Shown: piece after piece, positions 56,363 through 64,000 of the stretch
How the letters are laid out: each line of letters starts with the position of its first letter
Numbering within the stretch: the stretch's first letter is position 1
From: Pseudomonadota bacterium
Lineage (GTDB): Bacteria; Pseudomonadota; Gammaproteobacteria; Xanthomonadales; Ahniellaceae
Reading direction: 5' to 3'
Assembly (NCBI GenBank): GCA_022843465.1
Contig: JALHNO010000020.1
Coordinates: forward strand, 1 to 64,000
DNA: 64,000 nt
The notes under the pieces: model-generated
Database searches by the model: none
What the model was told of the DNA's origin: nothing
The model's input: only the letters and a program-made list of their open reading frames with translations
Translations under genes and position numbers: made by a program

Positions 56363-57805
56363 ATGTTGTGTCTGCGATCGGAAAGGCCCGAGTCTTCCCT
56401 GGCTGCTGCTTTGCTCCTCCTGACCCTGTTCAATGTGGCGCAAGCCCAGAACTTGCCCCTGTCGGAACGTGATGTCGGCAATCCGGCTCACTGGTATCTC
56501 GGCAGTGGTGAGCCCGGGCTGTATCCGGGCGGGGGCAACATGCCTTCGGCGGCGCATCTGGCCTACGGCATGGCGCGGCTTGCCCTGATTCATCCGCGTG
56601 CATCGATCACCCAGCCCAATTCCGCCCCTGCCATTGGCCTGGTCGCAGTCGGGATGTCCAATGCCAATCAGGAGTGGGGGAGATTCGCCTGGCAGGCGGC
56701 GAGTCAGGCGCGCTACGACCCGCATGTGGTGGTGGTCGATGCAGCGCAGGGCGGCATTGATGCAACCGGGATGGACGATGGCAGCGAACCCTACTGGAGT
56801 TTCTTTGATCAGCGCGTCGCAGCGGCGGGACTGGGCCTGGACCAGGTGCAGATCGTCTGGCTCAAGCAATCGATACAGGGTGGCGGTGGCCCGTTCCCGG
56901 CCGGTGCCGCGATCCTGCAGCAGAGCCTCGCCGGGATCGTCAATGTCCTGCAGGCGCGCTGCCCCAATCTGCAGATGATTCTGCTGTCCTCACGTATCTG
57001 GGGCGTCAGCGAGCCGTGGAACTTCGAGACGGCGTTCGCCGTCAAGGGCCTGATCGGCGATCAGGTCAATAATCTGGTGGCAGGCACCGAGACCCGACCC
57101 TGGTTGCTCTGGGGTCCCTACCTCTGGGCGGACGGGCTCACCCCACGAGCCGATGGATTGTTCTGGGATCCGGCCCTGCATCTGGAGGCCGACGGCACCC
57201 ATCCCTCGGCGGGTGGCGAGCAACAGGTAGCAGATGCGCTCGATACCTATTTTTCGAGTCAGACGCACACGCGATCGTGGTTCCTGCCGGCCCCAGGCAC
57301 ACAGGCATGGTCGTTGTCGGCAACCGACGATGCCCATGTTGACGCCGCCCAGCCCAACATGAATTTCGGCCACGATCCGGCGCTGAGGTGGGCCATGGGC
57401 ACGCGGATCCATCTGCGTTTCAGTCTCGCCGCAACCACCACCCAGAACGTCGAGCGTGCAACCCTGGTCTACCGGGTCGAGGCCGGCCCCAATGGCGCCG
57501 GTGCCGGCTCGCTGTTTGTCGCCAGTTCTGCGGACTGGAGCGAGGACACACTGACCCAGTCCAATGCGCCGGCTGCAGGGGCGCTGCTGCGCATGATCCC
57601 CTCCACCAGCCGCGGTGGCGTGCATCATCTGGACGTTACCGCCGCGGTCAATGCGGCTATCGCTGGCGCCGACAGCGCGATCGCCTTCGTTCTGGTGCCG
57701 CCTGCCATGGTGGCCTTTCCGGGCGCGATTCTGTCTCGCGATTCTGCCGAAGCGCCCTTGCTGCTCCTCGCCGGGCCGACCATTTTCGGTGACGGATTCG
57801 AATAG
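56363..57805 (+). CDS. Secreted SGNH/GDSL-like esterase ending in FGDGFE
   Basis: The 480-residue protein has a signal peptide ending AQAQ and an SGNH-hydrolase-like domain (about 60-300). The block I nucleophile lies in VAVGMSNANQEW and block V in DGTHPSAGG. A second beta domain (about 315-475), with DAHVDAAQPNMNFG and LVYRVEAGPNGA, resembles DNRLRE/CBM96-type carbohydrate-binding domains, which suggests a glycan esterase. The C-terminus reads TIFGDGFE. The ATG at 56363 begins the signal peptide. Confidence 0.78.
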   Translation: MLCLRSERPESSLAAALLLLTLFNVAQAQNLPLSERDVGNPAHWYLGSGEPGLYPGGGNMPSAAHLAYGMARLALIHPRASITQPNSAPAIGLVAVGMSNANQEWGRFAWQAASQARYDPHVVVVDAAQGGIDATGMDDGSEPYWSFFDQRVAAAGLGLDQVQIVWLKQSIQGGGGPFPAGAAILQQSLAGIVNVLQARCPNLQMILLSSRIWGVSEPWNFETAFAVKGLIGDQVNNLVAGTETRPWLLWGPYLWADGLTPRADGLFWDPALHLEADGTHPSAGGEQQVADALDTYFSSQTHTRSWFLPAPGTQAWSLSATDDAHVDAAQPNMNFGHDPALRWAMGTRIHLRFSLAATTTQNVERATLVYRVEAGPNGAGAGSLFVASSADWSEDTLTQSNAPAAGALLRMIPSTSRGGVHHLDVTAAVNAAIAGADSAIAFVLVPPAMVAFPGAILSRDSAEAPLLLLAGPTIFGDGFE

Positions 57806-57894
57806 GGGCGCGGCGAACTACAGAAGCATCAGGATGGGCAATGCCCGATCCGGCTAGTGCCTCTGCCTGGAACCGCTGGTCGTAGCCAACGCAC

Positions 57895-57936
57895 TTGCAT
57901 ATCGTTTAACGATACGGTTAATATCGTTGCACGATA
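57895..57936 (+). promoter_or_regulatory. Promoter with twin operators for the DUF2975 operon
   Basis: TATCGT-TTA-ACGATA (57900-57914) and TATCGT-TGC-ACGATA (57922-57936) are identical apart from the 3-base spacer, and their centres lie 22 bp (two helical turns) apart. A weak -35 (TTGCAT, 57895-57900) and a -10 (TAATAT, 57919-57924) are 18 bp apart. The first operator sits in the spacer and the second at the -10. The small HTH protein encoded downstream is the likely repressor. Confidence 0.75.
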
Positions 57937-57953
57937 TATCAGGAGCTTCCGCC

Positions 57954-58466
57954 ATGACCCCTGCCAGCACTCAGGCCCTCGGCCTTGCCCGCCCCGTTAT
58001 CCAGGGCCTGATCATCCTCAATGGCCTGTATACGCTGGTGATTTCCGGGCTTCTGGTCTGGAGCTTCTTCATCGACGGCTGGCCAGAGCGGCCCTTGGGT
58101 TTTGACATGGTGAACGCGCATCCGCTGCTGGGGCAGGGCCTGCGCGCGATCGTGATGATCGGCATCGCCGGCGCGCTGATCGTGCACTTCGTGCTGCGCC
58201 ATCTGCGGGCGATCGTCGACACCGTCCGCGTCGGCGACCCGTTCAATCTCGAGAATGCGCGTCGCCTCGACCGGATCGCCTGGGGTGTCGTGGCGCTCGA
58301 GTTGCTGCGCGTCGCGGTCGCCGCAATTGCGGCCGTGGTCTGGGAGGCAGGCCGCATCGAAGCCTTCTCGTTCGCACCCTGGCTGGCGGTGCTGCTGCTG
58401 TTCGTGCTGTCCGGTGTGTTTGCACAGGGCGCGCGGATGCGCGAAGACCTCGAAGGGACGGTATGA
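57954..58466 (+). CDS. DUF2975-family membrane protein
   Basis: The 170-residue protein has four hydrophobic helices (about 15-38, 62-82, 103-126, 138-157) and the family mark VRVGDPFNLENARRLDRIAWG. DUF2975 membrane proteins are typically encoded with a small YozG-like repressor, as seen here. The ATG follows AGGAG eight bases upstream. It is the first gene of a three-gene operon. Confidence 0.88.
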   Translation: MTPASTQALGLARPVIQGLIILNGLYTLVISGLLVWSFFIDGWPERPLGFDMVNAHPLLGQGLRAIVMIGIAGALIVHFVLRHLRAIVDTVRVGDPFNLENARRLDRIAWGVVALELLRVAVAAIAAVVWEAGRIEAFSFAPWLAVLLLFVLSGVFAQGARMREDLEGTV

Positions 58467-58467
58467 C

Positions 58468-58692
58468 ATGGCCATCCTCGTTCGCCTCGACGACAAGCTC
58501 CATGAGCGCCGGATGACCTTGACCGAGCTCGCTGCGCGCGTCGACATCACCGTCGCCAATCTGTCGATTCTCAAGACCGGCAAGGCGAAGGCAATCCGCT
58601 TCTCCACGCTCGAAGCCATCTGCGTTGCGCTCGATTGCCAGCCCGGTGACCTGCTGCTGTATCAGCACGACGACACGCACCCCAACCCATAA
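58468..58692 (+). CDS. Small Cro/C1-type HTH regulator (YozG-like)
   Basis: The 74-residue protein is almost entirely a helix-turn-helix: MTLTELAARVDITVANLSIL followed by GKAKAIRFSTLEAICVALDC and QPGDLL. It is encoded one base after the DUF2975 stop, so it is co-translated with it. It is the best candidate to bind the twin TATCGT-N3-ACGATA sites upstream. Confidence 0.92.
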   Translation: MAILVRLDDKLHERRMTLTELAARVDITVANLSILKTGKAKAIRFSTLEAICVALDCQPGDLLLYQHDDTHPNP

Positions 58693-58701
58693 GGAATGAC
58701 C

Positions 58702-59157
58702 ATGGACTTCGCACGTGCTTTCCGTTCCGACCCATTGCGCCACGAGGGCGTGCGTCCGATCCAGATCTGGGGTCTGCGCCTGTTCTATCTATTGATGCTG
58801 GTGTTCGTGACGCCAAGTGCATGGCGCGTTCTGCTCACGCACGAGGGCGCCTGGCAGCCGCTGTCGGCAGTGGCCTGGTCGGTGTGGGCGAGCTATCCCG
58901 CGCTCGCCGTGTTCGGCCTGCTCCAGCCATTGCGCTGGCTGCCCATCCTGTTCTTCGCGATCGCCTACAAGTCGATCTGGCTCGCCTTCGTCGCCTATCC
59001 ACTATGGCGCGCTGGCACGCTCGAGGGTTCGTCCGCACAGGCCATCGCAGAATCCTTTCTCGCCTTGCCTCTGCTCGCCCTGGTGATTCCATGGGGCTAT
59101 GCCTGGCGGAGCTATGTCGTCGGTACGCACGCAAACGCTTTGCGGACCCCGGCCTGA
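58702..59157 (+). CDS. Hypothetical membrane protein
   Basis: The 151-residue protein has four hydrophobic segments (about 26-46, 58-75, 80-97, 117-137). AAGGA lies six bases before the ATG at 58702; an ATG two codons earlier is within that site. It is nine bases past the HTH gene and probably shares its operon. No family is recognised. Confidence 0.75.
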   Translation: MDFARAFRSDPLRHEGVRPIQIWGLRLFYLLMLVFVTPSAWRVLLTHEGAWQPLSAVAWSVWASYPALAVFGLLQPLRWLPILFFAIAYKSIWLAFVAYPLWRAGTLEGSSAQAIAESFLALPLLALVIPWGYAWRSYVVGTHANALRTPA

Positions 59158-59165
59158 GGCGCGAA

Positions 59166-59189
59166 GCTTCTCCCGCCAGCGGGAGAAGC
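59166..59189. terminator. Stem-loop between convergent genes
   Basis: GCTTCTCCCGC and GCGGGAGAAGC form an 11-bp perfect inverted repeat with a 2-base centre. It lies nine bases past the stop of the membrane-protein gene and in front of the converging DUF6768-like gene. It probably ends the operon. Confidence 0.6.
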
Positions 59190-59263
59190 CTGCCAACCCC
59201 TTGGCCGCTACGAATCCATCAGTCGTACCGCTGGCCGAAGCATTGCTTCGTCGGCCGCTGCCA

Positions 59264-59635
59264 TCAAGGCCGCGCCGCCCGCAGCAGCGAAACCTGCAAC
59301 TCCACGCGCTTGATTTCACGCAGCATGCGGTTGGCCTCCATATGCGAACCCATGAAGTTCTTGCCCATGAAGACGATGTGGCTGAGCGCCAGGCCGGCCG
59401 TTGCCCACTTCACCGCAGCGAGCGCGTCGCTGCTGACATAAAGTTGCCAGAACGCGTAGAGGCTCAGCGCGGCGGTGATCAGTACCACGACGTAGACCAG
59501 CCACATCACCCAACTCAGGGAACCACGGAACAGGCCGAATGCCTGAGCGAAATATCCGGGCTCGGCATGCCGCGCCAGCAACTCCTGATCTTCTTTCGAA
59601 AGGGCCTGTGTCGTCAGATCATCCAGCTTGCTCAT
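59264..59635 (-). CDS. DUF6768-like membrane protein, sigma factor partner
   Basis: The 123-residue protein has two transmembrane helices (about 41-62 and 72-90), a cytoplasmic N-terminus with TTQALSKEDQELLARHAE, and a basic C-terminal helix (MLREIKRVELQVSLL). Proteins of this type are encoded after ECF sigma genes. It overlaps the sigma gene by 17 bases, so they are coupled and it may act as an anti-sigma factor. GGAG lies six bases before the ATG. Confidence 0.8.
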   Translation of the reverse strand: MSKLDDLTTQALSKEDQELLARHAEPGYFAQAFGLFRGSLSWVMWLVYVVVLITAALSLYAFWQLYVSSDALAAVKWATAGLALSHIVFMGKNFMGSHMEANRMLREIKRVELQVSLLRAARP

Positions 59636-60188
59636 TTCCCACTCCTTCCAGTTGCGCGCGGATTCTGTTCCGCGCATGCATGAGCCGGGTCTTTACCGTT
59701 CCCGGTGGAACGTCCAGGGCGACGGCGATCTCGGCCACGCTCAGGCTTTCCAGATAAAACAGCGACAGCACCGCGCGCTGTGCGGCCGGCAGCGATTGCA
59801 GCGCAGCCATCACCTGATCGATGTCGGCATCGAGTTCGCCATCCGGGACATCCGTGCTGAACTCCTCCTCGTCGATGCACAAGGCATCGGCGACGCGACG
59901 CTGCAGATCAGAACCACGAAACAGCCGCTGACAACGCCGCGTCACGATCTGGAATGCCCAGGCCGGAAACGCCGCCAGATCTTCCAGCCTGCCGAGTCCG
60001 CGCAGTATCTCGATCCAGCTGTCCTGCACCGCATCGCGTGCCCGCTCGGTATCACCGAGCAGACGCCAGGCATGCCGCAGCAATTTGGGTTGCCAACGAA
60101 CCACCAGCCGTTGCCAGGCCGGCCGGTCGCCGGTCAGCGCCGAGGCGACCAGGTATTCATCGAGAATTCTTTCGCTGCTTCTTTGCAC
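59619..60188 (-). CDS. ECF-family RNA polymerase sigma factor
   Basis: The 189-residue protein has a sigma-2 region (about 20-90) with WRLLGDTERARDAVQDSWIE and a sigma-4 region (about 125-180) with SLPAAQRAVLSLFYLESLSV and IAVALDVPPGTVKTRLMHAR. The overlapping DUF6768-like gene is its probable regulator. Its promoters cannot be predicted from this window. Confidence 0.93.
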   Translation of the reverse strand: MQRSSERILDEYLVASALTGDRPAWQRLVVRWQPKLLRHAWRLLGDTERARDAVQDSWIEILRGLGRLEDLAAFPAWAFQIVTRRCQRLFRGSDLQRRVADALCIDEEEFSTDVPDGELDADIDQVMAALQSLPAAQRAVLSLFYLESLSVAEIAVALDVPPGTVKTRLMHARNRIRAQLEGVGNEQAG

Positions 60189-60313
60189 GATCCGGCTGCC
60201 CTTGCCTTGCTGTCACATCTTAGGTGCCAGCAGGGTGCGAATCGGTTCAATCGCGGATCGCGGCGCCGCCGGCCGCTGCCTGGACCGCGCCGGCGCGCTC
60301 ACAACGGATCGGG

Positions 60314-60667
60314 TCAGGAGCGCGCGGCCTGGTCGATGGTCCAGGTGATCGCCGTGTAGATCAGCGCCAGCACAAACAGCGCACCAAAGATGCGCTTGTT
60401 GTGGCGGGCAAGCCAGACCGGCAGGAAAATGTCGAAGTTGTCGGCCCGGTCTTCTGTGTAGCGGGCCGCAATCGGCGTCAGCGGGCAACTGCCGCGGTTG
60501 CACGCGATGATCAGGACCTCGACCAGCACCACGGCAATCAGCAGCAGGGCGATCCCGAATGCACCGGCATGGCTGGCCCAAGGAATGGTCAAAATGCACG
60601 CGGCGAAGAAGGCCCAGGCCAGCGTATGCAGCAACTTGACCAGCATCAGCTTGCGCGAGGGATTCAT
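60314..60667 (-). CDS. Small four-helix membrane protein
   Basis: The 117-residue protein has hydrophobic helices at about 13-30, 36-54 and 93-111, and a weak one at 76-88. A CNRGSCPLTPIAARYT segment links the halves and contains two cysteines. No family is recognised. It is divergent from the second MCE operon. Confidence 0.7.
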   Translation of the reverse strand: MNPSRKLMLVKLLHTLAWAFFAACILTIPWASHAGAFGIALLLIAVVLVEVLIIACNRGSCPLTPIAARYTEDRADNFDIFLPVWLARHNKRIFGALFVLALIYTAITWTIDQAARS

Positions 60668-60862
60668 GGGTCAGCGGCTCCGGGGCCGAGTCGGCGCCGA
60701 TGCACCTATTCTCTCCGGATCGACCGTCGCCACATTGACGCGGATCAACGCGCGGCTGACTCAGGCATGCAACGCTTCCTGCCTCGTGCCCATCGCGCCG
60801 GACATCGAAGTACCTCGGTTCGCGATGGTCGATCGATGCAATTGTCTCCTACACTGAGGACC

Positions 60863-61987
60863 ATGAACGCAGCGCGACTCCAATGGTGCGGCGAAGGCAG
60901 CGATGCCACGGTCCTGGCGGTCAGCGGGCCCTGCACCATGCGTTGTCTTCCGGGAGTTCTCGCCCAGGTCGATACGCTGAAGCGTGCACCCACGCAACTC
61001 GATCTGAGCGAACTCGAAAGCCTCGATTCCGCGGGCGCCCTGGTTCTGCTCAGGCTGCTGAACCCGCAACAACAGTATCGCGCGACCGTTGCACATATCC
61101 GCGGCGCGCGGCCCGAGCACCTTGCCCTGCTCAATCTGATTGCTGAGGCTGCCAGTACCCCGGTTTCCCCGCACAAGCCGGTGAGCGGTTGGCGCCTGTG
61201 GATCGAGCGTCTTGGCGCAACCATCGTCGGGCTATGGACCCAGATGCTGCAACTCGCCGAATTTTTTGGCGCGATCAACGCCTGCGCCTGGTCGATCCTG
61301 CGCGGACGTCGCAAGCTGCGGATGACGGCGGTGGTGCACCATATGGAGCGCACTGGTCTCGACGCAGTCCCGATCGTCAGCCTGCTGTGCTTCCTGGTCG
61401 GTGCCGTGGTGGCCTTTCTGTCAGCGACAGCGTTGCGGGATTTTGGCGCTTCGATCCTGACCGTTGAAATCGTCAGCGTCAGCTTCCTTCGCGAATTCGG
61501 CGTACTGCTTTCCGCGATCCTGGTGGCCGGTCGTTCCGGCAGCGCGTTCACCGCCGAGATCGGTTCCATGCGCAGCCGAGAGGAGATCGACGCGATCAAG
61601 GCGCTGGCGCTCGACCCGGTGGAACTCCTGGTCATCCCGCGCCTGCTTGCCTTGCTGGTCATGCTGCCGGTACTGAGTTTTCTGGCGATGCTGTCCGGCA
61701 TCATCGGCGGCGCCCTGGTCGGCGCCACCGCGCTGGATATCTCACCGGTGATGTTTCTGGTGCGCATGCAGGAGGAAACCGAGCTCTACTACCTGTGGTT
61801 GGGCCTGCTCAAGGCTCCGGTGTTCGCATTTCTGATTGCGTCGATTGGCTGCCTGGAGGGCTTCAAGGTGACCGGCAGTGCCGAATCGGTCGGCAGCCAC
61901 ACCACGTCGTCGGTCGTGCAATCGATCTTTCTGGTGATCGTCGTCGATGCCCTGTTCGCTGTCCTCTATATGCAACTGGACCTTTGA
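60863..61987 (+). CDS. STAS-MlaE fusion permease of a second MCE system
   Basis: The 374-residue protein has an N-terminal STAS domain (about 5-95), with LDLSELESLDSAGALVLLRL, joined to an MlaE-type permease (about 110-374). The permease has FLREFGVLLSAILVAGRSGS, AEIGSMRSREEIDAIKALAL and VIPRLLALLVMLPVL. STAS-permease fusions occur in several non-Mla MCE systems (TtgGH2/PqiABC-like and mycobacterial-like loci). It would be the MlaB plus MlaE equivalent. The ATG follows GAGGA. It starts the operon at the right end. Confidence 0.93.
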   Translation: MNAARLQWCGEGSDATVLAVSGPCTMRCLPGVLAQVDTLKRAPTQLDLSELESLDSAGALVLLRLLNPQQQYRATVAHIRGARPEHLALLNLIAEAASTPVSPHKPVSGWRLWIERLGATIVGLWTQMLQLAEFFGAINACAWSILRGRRKLRMTAVVHHMERTGLDAVPIVSLLCFLVGAVVAFLSATALRDFGASILTVEIVSVSFLREFGVLLSAILVAGRSGSAFTAEIGSMRSREEIDAIKALALDPVELLVIPRLLALLVMLPVLSFLAMLSGIIGGALVGATALDISPVMFLVRMQEETELYYLWLGLLKAPVFAFLIASIGCLEGFKVTGSAESVGSHTTSSVVQSIFLVIVVDALFAVLYMQLDL

Positions 61988-61988
61988 A

Positions 61989-62786
61989 GTGACAGGCCCG
62001 GATGCTCAGAACGTCATCGAGGTGCGCGGCCTGGTCAACCGCTTTGGCGCCCAGGTCGTACATGAAAACCTGGATCTCGACGTGCGTCGCGGCGAAGTGC
62101 TGGCGGTGATTGGCGGTTCTGGTGCCGGCAAGTCCGTGCTGCTGCGCTCGATCATCGGCCTGCAGGAGCCCGCCCAGGGCCAGGTACAGGTGCTCGGCGA
62201 AGATCTGCGGGCTGCGTCGGCGGCACGACGTGCCGAGATCGAGCGTCGCTGGGGCGTGATGTTCCAGGACGGCGCCCTGTTTTCGTCGCTGAACGTACTG
62301 GAGAACATCAAGGTGCCGATGATCGAGCATCAGCCGCTGCCGCTGGATCTGATGGATGAAATTGCACGCCTCAAGATCGCGCTGGTGGGTCTGCCTGCGG
62401 ATTCGGCACACAAATACCCCAGTCAGCTCTCCGGCGGCATGCGCAAGCGCGCCGGCATCGCGCGGGCGCTCTCGCTGGATCCGGAAATCCTGTTTCTGGA
62501 TGAACCGACATCGGGTCTTGATCCGCTGGGCGCGGCGGGGTTCGACGAGCTGATCGTGACGCTCAAGAAGAGCCTGGACCTGACCGTATTTCTGGTGACG
62601 CACGATCTCGATTCCATTTTCACCTGCTGCGACCGGGTTGCCGTGCTGGTCGATCGCCACGTCGTTGCCGTCGATACGCCTGCACGCATTGCCGAACACG
62701 ATCACCCCTGGATCAAGCAGTGTTTCCGTGGTCCCCGCGGTCGCAGCGCACAAGGCGCACTCGCATTGCGCCTGCAAGGAGCCTGA
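61989..62786 (+). CDS. ATP-binding protein of a second MCE system
   Basis: The 265-residue ABC ATPase has Walker A GGSGAGKS, Q-loop MFQDGALF, signature LSGGM, and Walker B LFLDEPTSGLDP, with the switch His in THDLDS. The start appears to be GTG at 61989, one base after the permease stop; the ribosome binding site is weak, consistent with coupling. Confidence 0.93.
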   Translation: MTGPDAQNVIEVRGLVNRFGAQVVHENLDLDVRRGEVLAVIGGSGAGKSVLLRSIIGLQEPAQGQVQVLGEDLRAASAARRAEIERRWGVMFQDGALFSSLNVLENIKVPMIEHQPLPLDLMDEIARLKIALVGLPADSAHKYPSQLSGGMRKRAGIARALSLDPEILFLDEPTSGLDPLGAAGFDELIVTLKKSLDLTVFLVTHDLDSIFTCCDRVAVLVDRHVVAVDTPARIAEHDHPWIKQCFRGPRGRSAQGALALRLQGA

Positions 62787-62787
62787 A

Positions 62788-63759
62788 GTGGAAACCCATG
62801 CCCGCTTTTTTCTGATCGGCGTGTTCTCCCTGGTGGTCACCGTGGCCCTGATCCTGTTCGTGCTGTGGTTGGGCAGGATGCAACTGGATCGCGAGTATCA
62901 GAACTACGATGTGCGCTTCCACGAATCGGTCGCCGGCCTGGCAGTGGGCGGTATCGTCCAGTTCCACGGCATCCAGATTGGTGAGGTGCGCAAGCTCAGT
63001 CTCGATCCCGATGATCCGCGCGAAGTCAGTGTCCGCGTGCGGGTGTCAGCGTCTGCGCCGATCAAGACCGATACCAGGGCGCAGCTGAGCTATACCGGCT
63101 TGACTGGCGTCGCAGTGGTCGAACTCTTCGGCGGCACGCCAGAGGCGAAACTGCTGCGCGAGGTCGACCTGCGTCCGGCGCCACACATCGACACGGTGCC
63201 ATCGACGCTGAGCCAATTGATGAGCGGTGGCAGCGGTGCCATGCACAGCGCGCAGGAAGTGATGGCGCGGGTCGCCGAGGTGCTCAGCGATGACAATATC
63301 CACAGGGTTTCCGCCTTGCTCGATAATCTGCAGGTGGTCAGCGAGGGCATCAAGAGCGACTACCCGAGCCTGCGCGCGGCGCTTGCCGATGCGCGCACAC
63401 TGGAACGCCGGCTCAGCTCGGCCGCCGAGCGCGCCGATCGCATCCTCGCCCAAGTCGAAGCCGGGTTGCGGGCACCATCGTCTGAGGGAGACCGCAACCT
63501 GTTCGAAGAAGCGCGTGTCGCCGTCACCGACATCAAGCAGGCCGCGCTGGCCATCGAGGCCTTTGCCGAGAAGGGCAGTACGGCCGTCGATGGCCTCGAT
63601 GCCCAGGCGCGCACTGAACTGGCCGCCACACTGCAGGCGCTGCAGCAGACCAGCGAGAATCTGGCGCGCATCACGCGCCGTTTCGATCAGGCGCCTGCCG
63701 ACTACCTCCTGGGCGCAGAAGCCCTGCCTGTCTACACGCCCAAAGCGGGAAAGCACTGA
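62788..63759 (+). CDS. MCE-domain protein of a second MCE system
   Basis: The 323-residue protein has one N-terminal helix (about 6-26) and an MCE domain (about 38-115) with FHESVAGLAVGGIVQFHGIQ and LSYTGLTGVAVVELFGG. A long helical C-terminal region (about 150-310), rich in coiled-coil heptads, is absent from MlaD. The GTG start follows AAGGAG six bases upstream and is one base after the ATPase stop. The long tail could bridge the periplasm. Confidence 0.92.
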   Translation: METHARFFLIGVFSLVVTVALILFVLWLGRMQLDREYQNYDVRFHESVAGLAVGGIVQFHGIQIGEVRKLSLDPDDPREVSVRVRVSASAPIKTDTRAQLSYTGLTGVAVVELFGGTPEAKLLREVDLRPAPHIDTVPSTLSQLMSGGSGAMHSAQEVMARVAEVLSDDNIHRVSALLDNLQVVSEGIKSDYPSLRAALADARTLERRLSSAAERADRILAQVEAGLRAPSSEGDRNLFEEARVAVTDIKQAALAIEAFAEKGSTAVDGLDAQARTELAATLQALQQTSENLARITRRFDQAPADYLLGAEALPVYTPKAGKH

Positions 63760-63761
63760 GC

Positions 63762-64000
63762 ATGCGCATCCACCAACAAATCCTATTGTGCACCACCGTG
63801 CTGATCCTGTCGGGATGCACGCTGATCGCCAGACCGGACGCGCTGACCACGCTGCAACTGACCTTGCCCACAGCGACAGCCAATGCCGGCTGGCCAGATG
63901 GATTGACCCTGGGCAACGTACGCGCGGTCTCTGCGCTGGAGAGCAACCGCGTGCTCGTCGTAGAGGGTGCCACCCTGATGCAGCACCAGGGATTGCGCTG
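63762..64000 (+). CDS. Auxiliary lipoprotein of the second MCE system, cut by the window edge
   Basis: The first 79 residues show a lipoprotein signal (LILSGC) and then TLIARPDALTTLQLTLP, as in the ABC-type auxiliary lipoprotein (PqiC/DUF330) family. It starts two bases after the MCE gene. PqiC-type lipoproteins sit on the outer membrane and receive lipid from the MCE protein. Its C-terminus lies outside the window. Confidence 0.82.
   Translation, partial: MRIHQQILLCTTVLILSGCTLIARPDALTTLQLTLPTATANAGWPDGLTLGNVRAVSALESNRVLVVEGATLMQHQGLR

Overview
The window looks like chromosomal DNA from a high-GC gammaproteobacterium, most likely of the Lysobacterales (Xanthomonadales). This placement is inference from the gene content: two TonB-dependent receptors, many secreted proteins and lipoproteins, a TPR-tailed Ser/Thr kinase plus an ECF43-like sigma factor, REP-like intergenic repeats, and several exported proteins that end in Phe-x-(Asp/Asn)-Gly-Phe-Glu. 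I saw no phage, plasmid, IS, CRISPR, rRNA or tRNA genes.

Layout. 1-3472: the start of an exported protein, a PH-domain membrane protein and a receptor-like Ser/Thr kinase. 3677-8373: an RNA repair locus, with rtcB, an unrecognised small gene and rtcA on the minus strand, and divergent rtcR, a sigma-54 activator with a CARF-type sensor. The intergenic region holds a candidate sigma-54 promoter, two strong hairpins in the leader and two TCTCA/TGAGA inverted repeats. 8479-18220: mostly hypothetical envelope and secreted proteins, an ECF sigma factor, and a 1388-residue secreted protein with HExxH, von Willebrand A and calcium-repeat segments. 18275-26860: an AraC regulator divergent from an overlapping operon (desaturase, thioesterase, Zn alcohol dehydrogenase, MFS transporter, IclR regulator), facing a TonB-dependent receptor. 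This reads as a module for uptake and processing of a hydrophobic compound.

27080-36974: exported proteins, a 96/97-bp tandem repeat array, a rhomboid-like protease, a choice-of-anchor-I lipoprotein, the mlaFEDCA phospholipid transport operon (no mlaB), and a phytase-like beta-propeller lipoprotein divergent from a second TonB receptor (37206-39557). 39702-46590: small envelope proteins, a TPR protein, a LysE exporter, WYL and AraC regulators, a YgjV-like protein and a type II NADH dehydrogenase. 46704-49213: an overlapping pap2-eptA pair for lipid A modification. 49436-57805: a secreted M36 metalloprotease with duplicated C-terminal domains, a REPIN-like element, a duplicated MmcQ/YjbR protein, and two secreted proteins carrying the C-terminal FxxGFE motif.

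57900-60667: a DUF2975/small-HTH/membrane-protein operon behind twin TATCGT-N3-ACGATA operators, then an ECF sigma factor overlapping a membrane partner. 60863-64000: a second MCE lipid transport operon (STAS-permease fusion, ATPase, MCE protein, auxiliary lipoprotein) that runs off the right end.

Overall the window is dominated by the cell envelope: two MCE lipid transporters, lipid A decoration, two TonB receptors, secreted hydrolases and several envelope-linked regulators. The clearest candidates for something undescribed are the small rtc operon protein with its structured leader, and the shared C-terminal motif of the secreted proteins.
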